From contig NZ_PRDB01000002.1 in assembly GCF_002925905.1 (NCBI RefSeq), positions 620,001-684,000 on the forward strand: DNA of 64,000 bases, read 5' to 3'. The notes below the pieces were generated by a model. The model was not told the DNA's origin. It did no database searches and saw only the letters and a program-made list of their open reading frames with translations. Position numbers and translations under genes: made by a program. Origin of the DNA: Klebsiella michiganensis. GTDB taxonomy: Bacteria > Pseudomonadota > Gammaproteobacteria > Enterobacterales > Enterobacteriaceae. Positions 53,099 through 63,954 of the stretch are shown piece after piece (position 1 is the first letter of the stretch; the number at the start of each line of letters is the position of its first letter).

Positions 53099-53619
53099 AG
53101 GATAACCTCTTGGGTAAATAACCCTTCCCAATAATATCATCTTGTGGTAACTCAGTTTTTAGTTAAATGATCTAATTAATAGAATATATATCAAAGCAAG
53201 GAATTGAGTATGGCGATGCAGAATAATAACTGTATCGAACGACGCATTATGCTACGGACCAGTAATAAGTTACACGATAAAAAGTATGTAGAGAGAACAT
53301 TTTCCTTATACTAAAAAGGCCGATCTTAAAGCCAAAATATCCAATAGATAATCGTTCCATTCCTGTTTTCATGCTATATAGTAATCACAGAGTAGCAACT
53401 CATTCACAGAGGCAGCAAAGAGAAGTGCTTTTGCAGCAGTTCATCACGAAACGAAGGTATTTATACTCGGCTTGTAGCTCATCAGTAACAACAACATCGC
53501 TATAATTGATGAGCGCGACCTCCTTGCTGTGACATATTCAATGATTACATCAATCTATTAATTTAATCATATTAGAATATTTAAAGTATAATGGGGATTT
53601 CAATAACAAATTATCATCA
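53099..53619. other. Long gap inside the capsule operon
   Basis: About 520 bases between two co-directional genes hold no convincing coding frame on either strand, no transposase remnant I recognise and no clear promoter. It may be the scar of a deleted gene. Confidence 0.5.
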
Positions 53620-54468
53620 CTATTTACACCGAGGATGTTTTCTTATCATTAGCACATTAATAATTGTTTTAATATTATTAGTGTTTAACTTCAGTGCATT
53701 AATGAATAATAGTTTAGATATACTATATATTATTTTATAAAGCGGTGAATAAAATAATATACTTAGAACAGTATCGATTAAGCGTTCATTCTGCCGCCAT
53801 AAACTATCATTAGAATCAGTTCTTGATAGTGAATGCCATAGAAATGACTTGCATTGTATATTAATTATTTCCCCTCTATCTTTTAATCTTTGTATTCTTC
53901 TAAAGAGGCTAAAATCGACACCGTACAACGCAAATCGCTCATCAAATAAAGTAAGATTGTACTGATTAAATAAGCTAATCAATTTTGAATATATAATTAA
54001 ACCAGAACCTATAGATAATATATACTCATTATTCCCAAAGGAACGCTCACTAAATATCACTTTAGAATTGGCCGCAGGGTAAAATATTTCATCTGTTGTT
54101 TTAGATTTAATTAAAGGAAGCTGAAGATCTATATCAGAATGTTTTAAACTGCTATCGATGTCAGAAAAAAAACCACCTGGTATTATAGTATCATCATCAA
54201 AGATTATAAACCGGTCATAAGCTTTATTATTACTAAAAAAATCATTATATACAATACTCAGAGGTTTATTTGATATGTCTTGATATAGGTTTATACTATT
54301 TAATTTAACTTTCAAATCATTAAATAGTGGATCATCTCCTAATAGATTAGGTCCATTATTATATATGACCAAGTCATAGTTTGTATATTCGTTATCCTTT
54401 AATGAAATTAATGTTTCAGACTCATCGATAGCCTTATCATACAGTAAAACGAGAATAATAGTTTTCAT
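53620..54468 (-). CDS. Glycosyltransferase, GT2-like (capsule)
   Basis: The 282-residue protein has a GT-A-like layout: a start strand MKTIILVLLYDKA, VIYNNGPN near 35, and an acidic FIIFDDDTIIPGG near 88-100 that fits the metal motif. A later region, FDERFALYGVDFSLFRRIQ, matches the acceptor-side motif of rhamnosyltransferase-like GT2 enzymes. The SxxWHSLSRTDS region is also seen in that group. It may transfer L-rhamnose. The substrate is not provable. Confidence 0.72.
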   Translation of the reverse strand: MKTIILVLLYDKAIDESETLISLKDNEYTNYDLVIYNNGPNLLGDDPLFNDLKVKLNSINLYQDISNKPLSIVYNDFFSNNKAYDRFIIFDDDTIIPGGFFSDIDSSLKHSDIDLQLPLIKSKTTDEIFYPAANSKVIFSERSFGNNEYILSIGSGLIIYSKLISLFNQYNLTLFDERFALYGVDFSLFRRIQRLKDRGEIINIQCKSFLWHSLSRTDSNDSLWRQNERLIDTVLSILFYSPLYKIIYSISKLLFINALKLNTNNIKTIINVLMIRKHPRCK

Positions 54469-54488
54469 AGCGCTTTTTATAAATTTAT

Positions 54489-55376
54489 TTATTTCATAAT
54501 TTTTTGATATATGCCATACAACTTCGGAAACCTATATGTCATCTGATACTTCATTACTCTATTGAATATTTCTGAGCATTGTACTAATTCACGATTAATA
54601 ATAGGTATATTTTGCTTCCTGTTTAGCATATCCATATATTTCAGACTGATAAAATCTTTCTCATCCAGGCTATCTTTATGCTTCTCTATAAATTTCTTAT
54701 ATCCTATATATGCTTTGCTACTTGTTGTTATTCGTTCTCTATTAGCACCATCATCTAAATACATTGTACAGGCATTTAACTTATATGCCTCACCAAAATC
54801 TTTTATAATTCTAAACCACGTATCATAATCTTGCCATGCTGGCATGTCAGGGTCAAAACCACCTACAGCATTAAGAATGGATTTCTTTACGAATATTTGA
54901 TTACCAACACAATTATACTGCTTAATATCTTTAAATGTAATTATCTTTCCTCCATCACCGAGTTTTTCAGGTTGTTTATTAATAATATTATCATCTAAAA
55001 GCTTAACATTAGAACATACTAAAGAAAATTTATCTTTATCGATAAAATTGATAAAACGCTCCAACCTTTTACTGTGAAAATAGTCATCATCATCCAATCC
55101 TGTTATATACTCACCTTGTGCAAGTTGTATTGCTTTATTTCTACTTACACATGCCCCTTGTTTTGTTTCATTTACAATATAGTTAAACTCATGAAAAATA
55201 TTTTGAAACTCTTTTATAACTTTTGCGTAATCATCGGTATGGACTTCATCTGATGCATCATTGCATACTATCACCTCAAAATTTTTATATGATTGTTCCT
55301 TTAATGAGAGCAATGCTCTTTTTAGTAACTGAGGCCTATTTTGTGTCGTGATATACACTGTAATTAATACACTCAT
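54489..55376 (-). CDS. Glycosyltransferase family 2 (capsule)
   Basis: The 295-residue GT-A enzyme has VYITTQNRPQLLKRAL, VCNDASDEVHT, the donor/metal motif ITGLDDDDYFHSKR near 96 and the late VGGFDPDMPAWQDYDTW block with the catalytic acidic residues. ATG 55376 is chosen because GGTGG precedes it; an ATG four codons upstream lacks a ribosome site. Bases 55377-55646 before wzy are AT-rich and empty. Confidence 0.85.
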   Translation of the reverse strand: MSVLITVYITTQNRPQLLKRALLSLKEQSYKNFEVIVCNDASDEVHTDDYAKVIKEFQNIFHEFNYIVNETKQGACVSRNKAIQLAQGEYITGLDDDDYFHSKRLERFINFIDKDKFSLVCSNVKLLDDNIINKQPEKLGDGGKIITFKDIKQYNCVGNQIFVKKSILNAVGGFDPDMPAWQDYDTWFRIIKDFGEAYKLNACTMYLDDGANRERITTSSKAYIGYKKFIEKHKDSLDEKDFISLKYMDMLNRKQNIPIINRELVQCSEIFNRVMKYQMTYRFPKLYGIYQKIMK

Positions 55377-55646
55377 TTTTACCACCATGTAATTAAAAAT
55401 ATAACGATACTTTTCGTTGCTGACTCGTTATTTTATCCGATTACCATCATTGTCGTTTCATTCTAAATAAAAAATCGTCTGATCTATAATTTTTAATAGG
55501 AAAATGACTGGTATATAAATCGTCTCTAAGCTTGAGGGAGAAAATATTTTTCACTTAAATTACATTTATATTTTTCTATAAATTTTAAATATATTCGATG
55601 AGCATAGTAGCGTATTATTTCAGCCGAGCTAAATTATTCCTAGTAT

Positions 55647-56858
55647 TTATAGTAACGATCCATACCATGGATAGGAACTCCACAAGCACAGAGCTGCTTC
55701 ATGACAATTTGTGTCATAATATGGCCCTAATGTTATGATCCGATAGATACTTAGCGCTATAATTATCAGTACATATACATGCTTGATTTTATAAAATGCA
55801 TGATACACTACAATTCCTAAATAAAAAATCACAAGCACCATGAGTGTCCTATCTGATGCGAATGGAATATTGATTAAGCAAATATAAATTATTGTACCAT
55901 AATATAATAACGATTTATAGCTATCATTCTCATCATTCCGTTTAGAGAAGAAAAAATATACTACACATAATATGAGTAGTATCCTCCAGTAATATGCAGA
56001 TGCAATCCCGCTATCAGTATTTTGATTGTAATATAAAAACTTACTTGCTATTATCGAAGAAACTGCTCCGGATGACATAACACCCAAAAATACGCTAAAT
56101 AACACCCCAAAAGCAATAAAACATCCAACAATAATTATTTTTATTTTCTTTTTACCATGCATTAGTTGATAAAAAAGAAAAACAAATGGTAGAGCCGTAA
56201 TATGAAATATACACCCTATAATGCAACATATATAAGCTTTTTTACGATTTCCTTCTGAAAGATAAGATAGTGAATACAAAATAAAAACAGATGATAAGGC
56301 CTGCCTAATTAATTGCGTTGTAATAAAAAAACCAAAAAAAAGCAATGCAGAGGCCAAACACAGTGTTATATCCCTACCTGATAGCCTCGATACAATAAAT
56401 CGCTCAAACCATATATAATATAGAAATACACATAAAAATGAAACTATGAAAAATATCTCCCAATAGGTGGCCGTGGGATTAAAGAAACCTATTACCTTGT
56501 ATATTGCAGCCAAACCAAACTCAACTCCGCCACCAAATTGAGATGAAAATATACTCGCTCCTGAAGACAATGACTTGAATAGAGGATAGTACTGATTAGA
56601 AAAATCATCTCCTCCTAACTCTACTGGATGTACGAATCTAGATGCATATATAGCAACTCCAGAAATCAATGCAAGCATTGCAAATAAAAACCTAATTAAT
56701 CTCTCATCTATTCTAATTAAAGAAAAAAATACTATTAGGCCAAAAAAAGATAGTACAGGGGAAACGATGAACATTATAATGAAGAATATTAAAATGAGCA
56801 TCAACGTAATTTGTTGCTGCTGACCTTGCAAAATACTAAAATGTTGCTCACTTACCAT
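55647..56858 (-). CDS. wzy: Wzy-type capsule polymerase (EpsG family)
   Basis: The 403-residue inner-membrane protein has about ten hydrophobic segments with a periplasmic loop DDFSNQYYPLF after the third, and the EpsG-family stretch FFITTQLIRQALSSVF with a following FHITALPF. It should join repeat units in the periplasm. It is the only polymerase candidate in the locus. The assignment rests on membrane layout, the EpsG-like motifs and its position between wbaP and the transferases. Confidence 0.82.
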   Translation of the reverse strand: MVSEQHFSILQGQQQQITLMLILIFFIIMFIVSPVLSFFGLIVFFSLIRIDERLIRFLFAMLALISGVAIYASRFVHPVELGGDDFSNQYYPLFKSLSSGASIFSSQFGGGVEFGLAAIYKVIGFFNPTATYWEIFFIVSFLCVFLYYIWFERFIVSRLSGRDITLCLASALLFFGFFITTQLIRQALSSVFILYSLSYLSEGNRKKAYICCIIGCIFHITALPFVFLFYQLMHGKKKIKIIIVGCFIAFGVLFSVFLGVMSSGAVSSIIASKFLYYNQNTDSGIASAYYWRILLILCVVYFFFSKRNDENDSYKSLLYYGTIIYICLINIPFASDRTLMVLVIFYLGIVVYHAFYKIKHVYVLIIIALSIYRIITLGPYYDTNCHEAALCLWSSYPWYGSLL

Positions 56859-56878
56859 TTTTACATTCTCATTCAGAA

Positions 56879-58303
56879 TTAATATGCACCATTTTTATTA
56901 AGAACAACACTTATTGTTTTAAATATAATAGCTATATCATTCCACATAGACCAGTTTTTAACATACCACGCATCAAGGTAGACTCGGGTTTCATAATCAA
57001 CATCACTACGACCACTTACTTGCCATAGACCAGTCATACCAGGTTTACTTAAAAGATAATAATCAACTTCATCATTATATCTTTCCAGTTCAGCAGTAAT
57101 AATCGGCCTTGGTCCTACAAGGCTCATCTCACCTTTTAATACGTTGAATAGCTGGGGCAACTCATCTAGGCTTGTTCTACGTAAAAAACCGCCGATTTTA
57201 GTAATACGTGGATCATTTTTTAATTTAAATGTTGCATCCCACTCTTTTTTCGCTTCAAGATCAGTCGCTAATAAATTATCAAGGACTTCTTTTGAATTGA
57301 TTACCATTGAGCGAAATTTAAGACATTTAAACGGTTTACCATCTTTACCGATCCGTTCATGACCATAAATAGCAGGCCCACCATCTTTTTTTACTTTTCT
57401 ACTGATATAAAACAATATAGGGGATAAAACAATAATAATCGCGATAGATCCGGCTATATCAAATAAACGCTTCAGGGCACGCGATGACCACTTCGCCAGA
57501 TTCTGCTGTACACGGAAGATCATCACTTCATGACTAAAAATGAATGACATATCGGTGCTGTCCAGTGGCATCCCACGTAATGTAGGTATAACTGAGACAT
57601 AACGGAAACCTTTAATCATGAAATTGCGCAACCAGCCATTACGCATTTCACTTTGGTGAGATTCAACGGCAACAATAAATTGGGTCTTTTTATCCTTAGC
57701 TGCTAACCAGTTTATATCATTGGGTAACACGCCAACACCATCAATTTTCTCTCCTGCGGATATTCCACCTTCGCTGGCAATAAAGCCTACAATATTCAAA
57801 CCAAGGTTTCGCTCGCTGCTGATGGCTTTATAGGCTTCATATGCATTCTCTCCGCTACCGATAATCCATGTATCGCGTTGCCAATAGCCAAGTGTATTCA
57901 GGATACGCTTGGTTAGCATCCGAGATGCGGGAACAAGGAGCAAAACAAATACCCAGGTCAACATCCAAAGAGAGCGCGAATATGACCATGTCGTAAAAGA
58001 AATAACAGCAATTTCAATAACGGCGAAAATCACCAGGGTTCTGAGTATTTCTTTTAATTCAAACCAGAATGTTTTCCGATAGAAATAATGGCGTAACCGC
58101 ATGCCATACCACCCGACACAGCAGAATGCCAATAACCAATGCAGGGTAACCCATCCCTCGGTTTGCCCCGAAATATTATACTCATTCTGGCTAAATGTAA
58201 TTGATACCAACGCTATAGCTAAATAGATAGAGATAATGAAACTAATAAAGTCAGATAACGCAAGCGCTGTACTAACTAAAATATTCCTGCCGAGGAGCGT
58301 CAT
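56879..58303 (-). CDS. wbaP: WbaP-type undecaprenyl-phosphate galactose phosphotransferase
   Basis: The 474-residue initiating transferase loads galactose-1-phosphate onto undecaprenyl phosphate. It has four N-terminal membrane segments, a central Rossmann-like region (WIIGSGENAYEAYKA), a fifth membrane segment near 290 (RLFDIAGSIAIIIVLSP), and the catalytic sugar-phosphotransferase domain with KFRSMV, RRTSLDELPQLFNVL and SLVGPRP. A WcaJ-like glucose enzyme is the alternative; similarity and length favour WbaP. Confidence 0.85.
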   Translation of the reverse strand: MTLLGRNILVSTALALSDFISFIISIYLAIALVSITFSQNEYNISGQTEGWVTLHWLLAFCCVGWYGMRLRHYFYRKTFWFELKEILRTLVIFAVIEIAVISFTTWSYSRSLWMLTWVFVLLLVPASRMLTKRILNTLGYWQRDTWIIGSGENAYEAYKAISSERNLGLNIVGFIASEGGISAGEKIDGVGVLPNDINWLAAKDKKTQFIVAVESHQSEMRNGWLRNFMIKGFRYVSVIPTLRGMPLDSTDMSFIFSHEVMIFRVQQNLAKWSSRALKRLFDIAGSIAIIIVLSPILFYISRKVKKDGGPAIYGHERIGKDGKPFKCLKFRSMVINSKEVLDNLLATDLEAKKEWDATFKLKNDPRITKIGGFLRRTSLDELPQLFNVLKGEMSLVGPRPIITAELERYNDEVDYYLLSKPGMTGLWQVSGRSDVDYETRVYLDAWYVKNWSMWNDIAIIFKTISVVLNKNGAY

Positions 58304-58369
58304 GATTCCCTCTCAATATATAATCTTCTATATATTATAATTAACAGTGGATGTTATAAAATTACTGAG

Positions 58370-58406
58370 AAAAACTGATAAGCCGGATCATTAATGAACC
58401 GGCTTA
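58370..58406 (-). terminator. Hairpin with U tract between wzc and wbaP
   Basis: Bases 58379-58406 form a 28-base near-perfect palindrome with one mismatched pair; the outer arms are TAAGCCGG and CCGGCTTA, and the centre is TCATTAATGA. On the minus strand it follows the wzc stop by a few bases and is followed by TCAGTTTTT (58378-58370). This is a rho-independent terminator layout inside the capsule transcript, as reported for E. coli group 1 (K30) loci. Confidence 0.85.
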
Positions 58407-58412
58407 TGTCAT

Positions 58413-60593
58413 TTACTTCTTGTCAGTATAAGAATATCCATAGTGGCTATATCCATAGTGGCTATATCCATAGCCATAATAGCTACTGGCTTTTTTCACT
58501 ATACCATTCAGGATACAGCCTTTAACCACAATACCACTTTGCTCAAAACGTTTAAAACTGACTTCGATTTCTTTGGTTGTGTTCTGCTCAAACCGAGCGA
58601 TCATTAATGTCGTACCAACATAATGACCGATAATCGCCGCATCCGTTACGGCTAATATCGGAGGAGTATCTAGTATAACAATATCATAATGCTGACTTGC
58701 CCAAGTTAGGAGTTCACCCAAGCGTCGGTGCATTAATAACTCTGCCGGATTAGGTGGAACGACACCTCGAGAAATATAATCAAAACCTGCGTTTGAAACA
58801 GACTTTATTGCCTTACCATTATCAATTTTCCCAGACAGAATATCGGAAAGCCCATTATCATTATTTAACTTAAATAAATTATGGGTGTATCCTTTTCGCA
58901 TATCCATATCAATAAACAGGACCTTCTGCCCCGTCTGCGCTATTACCGCCGCAAGGTTAGAACTGACAAACGTTTTCCCCGCATTAGGACTGGCCCCGGA
59001 AATCATCAGAACATTGTTCCGTGCTTCCATCATCGCAAAATGCAGACTGGTACGTAAACCACGGATAGCCTCGATCGCTAAATCCGCTGGATTTTCAACT
59101 GCCAGGAAACTTTCGTATTCACCATCCGCTTTTTTCTTCAACCTCAGAGACTGCACGCTTCTTTTAGCAAAGGTTTCTGAAACAGGTATACTGGCATAAA
59201 CGTTAATGCCTAGCTCTTCCAGTTGTTCCGGGCTTTCAATTCCCCGACGCAAGAACACTCTCAACAACACCAGTCCGACAGATACCATTCCGCCCAAGAT
59301 AATGCCCACTAATAAAATTATAACCTTCTTGGGTTTTACCGGTTTAGGCTGAGCTACAGCATTATCAATAATACGCACATTACCGATGGCGCTGGATTTA
59401 GCTATATTAAGCTCCTGCTGGCGGTTTAAAAGTTGCATATAAACCGCTTGCCCTGAATCAACATCACGGCTTAATTGCAATATATCCTGCTGGGTTTTTG
59501 GCATTCCTGAAACACGTTGATTAAGCTTTGCCTTTTCATCCTGCAAAGTCTTGCGTTTCTCCATTAATGCTTTATACGTTGGATGTTCTTTCGTATACAG
59601 CTGTGAAATCTCTGACTCGCGGAACGTTAGTTCATTTAACTGATTATCGACATTGACTATCTGCTCAAGAACCGATTTTGCTTCTAAAGAGAGATCGACA
59701 GAATCTTTCTGTCGGCGATATTGGTTTAGCTTATCTTCCGCAATATCTAAATCATTGCGTACTTTAGGTAACTGCTCATTAAGAAACTCCAGGCTCTTTG
59801 CGTCCTGCGCCGCCTGGCGCGCCACATTTTGCGCCAGATAATTACTACTGATGCTATTGAGTATTTTCTCCAGTAGCAGTGGGTCCGGACCCGTTAATGA
59901 CAGATTTAAAATCCCGGTATCTTTCCCCTGATCGGCTACTGCTAACGTCTCTTGTAAATCTGTAATCGCCTTCAGTTTACTCACATAAGAAATGATAAAT
60001 GTTGCACCAGGCTCTGCATCAATATTATCAACCTTAAGAGCAATACCATTACTATCCAGTAGAACACCAACCTCTCCCGACATCTGCTTATCGTTAAAAG
60101 TCACGTTGTAATGGTTTTTATCCTTTACGGTTAGCTCCAGCTTGGGAATATCCTGGCCACTATCCGATGGTAAATAGAGTCTGCTTACTGCCAAACTACC
60201 CGGTTGTTTACCGGTTAACCGTGCCCAGCCTTTACCCAGTAAGGGGAAATAATCCTGTTCTACCCGAGCCTGTAAATTGAGATCATCGACCGTTTTTCCC
60301 AGAATCATACGCGACTGCAACAACGCTATTTCCGGCGCCGATTGCGGCTGGCTATCAGGCAACATCTGGCTCAGACTATTAAGAATCGCATTTCCCTGTT
60401 TTTGCTCTACCTGTAACAGTGCATCGGCCTGGTAGATAGGAGTCGCGAATAGTGCATACAGAAGCGCAATTAGCGTAAATAGCGAAGTAACGGAGATAAT
60501 GAGCTTCCTGTGGTCAATAAGTTCCCCGACCAGACGCCCTAAGTCGATTTCATCCGCCTCTTTCTCGACGGCTCTGTTTTTAACTGATGACAT
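58413..60593 (-). CDS. wzc: Wzc, polysaccharide co-polymerase and BY-tyrosine kinase
   Basis: The 726-residue inner-membrane protein controls capsule polymerisation and export with Wza. It has a first membrane segment near 32-50 (LIISVTSLFTLIALLYALF), a long periplasmic helical region, a second membrane segment near 425-450, and the cytoplasmic kinase with Walker A SGASPNAGKTF and Walker A' LFIDMDMRKG. The C-terminal cluster is rich in tyrosine (SSYYGYGYSHYGYSH and on), the autophosphorylation tail, encoded in part by 15-base tandem repeats. Confidence 0.96.
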   Translation of the reverse strand: MSSVKNRAVEKEADEIDLGRLVGELIDHRKLIISVTSLFTLIALLYALFATPIYQADALLQVEQKQGNAILNSLSQMLPDSQPQSAPEIALLQSRMILGKTVDDLNLQARVEQDYFPLLGKGWARLTGKQPGSLAVSRLYLPSDSGQDIPKLELTVKDKNHYNVTFNDKQMSGEVGVLLDSNGIALKVDNIDAEPGATFIISYVSKLKAITDLQETLAVADQGKDTGILNLSLTGPDPLLLEKILNSISSNYLAQNVARQAAQDAKSLEFLNEQLPKVRNDLDIAEDKLNQYRRQKDSVDLSLEAKSVLEQIVNVDNQLNELTFRESEISQLYTKEHPTYKALMEKRKTLQDEKAKLNQRVSGMPKTQQDILQLSRDVDSGQAVYMQLLNRQQELNIAKSSAIGNVRIIDNAVAQPKPVKPKKVIILLVGIILGGMVSVGLVLLRVFLRRGIESPEQLEELGINVYASIPVSETFAKRSVQSLRLKKKADGEYESFLAVENPADLAIEAIRGLRTSLHFAMMEARNNVLMISGASPNAGKTFVSSNLAAVIAQTGQKVLFIDMDMRKGYTHNLFKLNNDNGLSDILSGKIDNGKAIKSVSNAGFDYISRGVVPPNPAELLMHRRLGELLTWASQHYDIVILDTPPILAVTDAAIIGHYVGTTLMIARFEQNTTKEIEVSFKRFEQSGIVVKGCILNGIVKKASSYYGYGYSHYGYSHYGYSYTDKK
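58435..58473 (-). repeat. 15-base tandem repeat in the wzc tyrosine tail
   Basis: The unit TATCCATAGTGGCTA occurs at 58435-58449 and 58450-58464 exactly, and a third partial copy follows to 58473. Each unit encodes five residues with two tyrosines (GYSHY on the coding strand). Confidence 0.88.
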
Positions 60594-60610
60594 GCAATGA
60601 TTCCTGATAA

Positions 60611-61044
60611 TTATGCGCCTAACTTTTCGACCCAGCGTAAGCCAGCCTGCTCAATTAACTGATATACTGAAGCAAATGCTTCATCGCTTTTTCGATAAGG
60701 ATCGGGGATTTCCTTTTGGTTTAACCATTGACCGAACAGCATCGTTTTGCCTCTCACTTCGGGAGCAATCCGTCCAATTTGTTCAAGATGAGATTTTTCC
60801 ATTACCAGAATCAACTCATACTGACGACCAAGCGCCGAGGTAAATTGCCGTCCTTGATGTCCCGCTAATGAAATACCGTGCTTTTCCGCAATCCTTATCG
60901 CGCTATCATCAGCGCTATGACCAACCAAAGCACCGGTACCCGCTGACTCAATTTTTTTATTGGGCAATGCCCGGCGTAGATACCGTTCACCAATCGGTGA
61001 ACGACAGATATTTCCCGTACATACAACTAAAATTGAATCAAACA

Positions 61045-61045
<1 letters not shown>
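60611..61045 (-). CDS. wzb: Wzb, low-molecular-weight tyrosine phosphatase
   Basis: The 144-residue cytoplasmic phosphatase dephosphorylates Wzc, whose on/off cycle is needed for high-level capsule. The P-loop CTGNICRS (Cys9, Arg15) is near the N-terminus and the general-acid motif DPYRKSDEAF is near 115. ATG 61045 is chosen because it overlaps the wza TAA (TAATG) and gives the usual 144 residues; an ATG four codons upstream is also in frame. Confidence 0.96.
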
Positions 61046-62193
<1,148 letters not shown>

Positions 62194-62257
62194 TCATCAG
62201 TAAACCAAAAGTTTCGCATTCCCTAACAACAGTCTATTTTTAGCCGCTGTGTTAAGG

Positions 62258-63691
62258 CTATAAATTAAAGGGGATTTCGATCCCTGCACTTGCACCCACA
62301 TCATCACTGTCACTGCTGTCCGCATCGGTATACCAGAGCGAGGTGTTCAGTCGTACCGATTTGTACACATCGCCACTCCAGCCCAGTTGCACACCTTTTA
62401 ATGTATCCGAGCGGGGAAACGCTTTATTAATTGACTGATTTTCGGGGTTTACCCTGGCATACGCCAGGCGTGCGCTCCAGCGCTGGTTATCCTCCGTGAC
62501 CAGTTCAACTTTACCGGCAAAGAGCCGACCATCGCCTCCCATCGCATCCCCTAGCGGATAACCCTGCTGATAATACCCACCCTTGTAAATATGGTGTGTA
62601 TAAACATAATTAGTACGGCTCATATTAGAACGCGTATCGTGCGCTTCAACGTACCAGTTAACCGCATCTTTGCCCCAGCCATGGTGGCCTTCAATTCCTC
62701 CAAGGAAAGTGTTCGCCGAGGGTAAAAAGCCTGCCTCATCCTCACCGATCATTTGTCCATAGACGCTAATCGGCCATCCAAGCGTAGGCTCTAGCTTAAA
62801 TTTAAAATCAAAGCCTGCCAGTTGGTTGCCCGGTTCATTATCCGTCCCGGTATTATCCTGCCCGGTAAAGCCATCCCAGAAGCTGCTAAGCCCTTCAGGT
62901 CTCCCCTCCCCGCCCCACTGCATAATGCGTGAAGCGCCTAATTCAAGAGACTGGAACGGAGAGAACGTCAGACGGCCGCCGATAATTTTGGTGTGCGGCA
63001 CGGCGGTATATTGATTCATCTGGCTGGCGGAAATCTGATACTGCCACGGGCCAATCCAGCGCAGCCACCAGGTTTCCGGCGCGGCCTGTTCGGCGCGCTG
63101 CATTAAAAAGCCGGTCATCGGACGCGCGGCGTCACCGCGGATCAGGCTGCCTTCATAACCTGGCCCCCACCACTGCGGCATCTGTCCAAAAGAAAGCCAC
63201 TGGTTCCAGAACTTCACCGCTCCGTATGCGCCGTTAGCATTAAAACGTGAACCGTTGCTGATGCGCTCGTCGCCTTCAACGTTCCCTTGCAGGTGAACAT
63301 CCCACCATTCGCCGCTGTTATTAAAGGCAAGAGATAGAGAGCTGTCTGCAGGCTGGTTCTGACCAAACCCCTGCGGCGTGCCGGGCTTATCCGTTGAGGT
63401 ATAGCCGCTCACGCGAAAATCCGCTTTCACAGAATCGAGGCGCTGGTTGATTCTTGCCAGAACGACCTGTTCAGACGAGTAGGAGGGTTTTGCTTTCTTA
63501 AGCGCCCGACTAATCTCTTCCTGACTCAGGGGCCAGGTCGACAGGCTGAGGCGAATAACGCCGCGATCGGAGAGCCACGCCAGATCGTTACGCAGTTCAT
63601 TGTCATTCATCACTAACCCGGAGGCATAAGCAAGCGAGCTGGCAGAAGAGAGCAGCCCTAATGCGAGTGCAATTCGCGCAATTTTTATCAT
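62258..63691 (-). CDS. wzi: Wzi, outer-membrane lectin anchoring capsule
   Basis: The 477-residue beta-barrel protein ties capsule to the cell surface and is used for K typing. It starts with a signal peptide (MIKIARIALALGLLSSASS, cleavage near AYA), then a helical region and alternating barrel strands ending in EIPFNL with a C-terminal Leu. ATG 63691 is chosen over an in-frame ATG 13 codons upstream because it begins the signal peptide. It is the first gene of the capsule operon in the window. Confidence 0.96.
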   Translation of the reverse strand: MIKIARIALALGLLSSASSLAYASGLVMNDNELRNDLAWLSDRGVIRLSLSTWPLSQEEISRALKKAKPSYSSEQVVLARINQRLDSVKADFRVSGYTSTDKPGTPQGFGQNQPADSSLSLAFNNSGEWWDVHLQGNVEGDERISNGSRFNANGAYGAVKFWNQWLSFGQMPQWWGPGYEGSLIRGDAARPMTGFLMQRAEQAAPETWWLRWIGPWQYQISASQMNQYTAVPHTKIIGGRLTFSPFQSLELGASRIMQWGGEGRPEGLSSFWDGFTGQDNTGTDNEPGNQLAGFDFKFKLEPTLGWPISVYGQMIGEDEAGFLPSANTFLGGIEGHHGWGKDAVNWYVEAHDTRSNMSRTNYVYTHHIYKGGYYQQGYPLGDAMGGDGRLFAGKVELVTEDNQRWSARLAYARVNPENQSINKAFPRSDTLKGVQLGWSGDVYKSVRLNTSLWYTDADSSDSDDVGASAGIEIPFNL

Positions 63692-63954
63692 TGTACAAGA
63701 TCCATTTAAAGCCCCGTTTCCGCGAGCCAACGCGACAAAGGGGACACTGATAGAGCAGCGCCCTCTGACGCCAGCCTTAAGTATGTTCGGTCTGCAGGTT
63801 TTATTCTGGCTACGGCAAACCGGGCATAAGCGCTATTCAGCGCTCATACCATAATCCGCTTTCAGCTTATAAATCCACCTGCAGTACACAATGTAGGCGA
63901 AATCGTTATTGAAGGCCATTCCATAGCGCAGGGGGCCTGCGGTTTTTCTTGTTC
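63692..63954. promoter_or_regulatory. Upstream region of the capsule operon
   Basis: The wzi promoter should lie here, but I could not define it. No ops element (CACGCTACCGCC on the plus strand) is present up to the window end. A small hairpin CGCAGG-GGG-CCTGCG with a T run (63927-63950) points the wrong way to end the upstream gene and is of unclear use. Confidence 0.4.
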
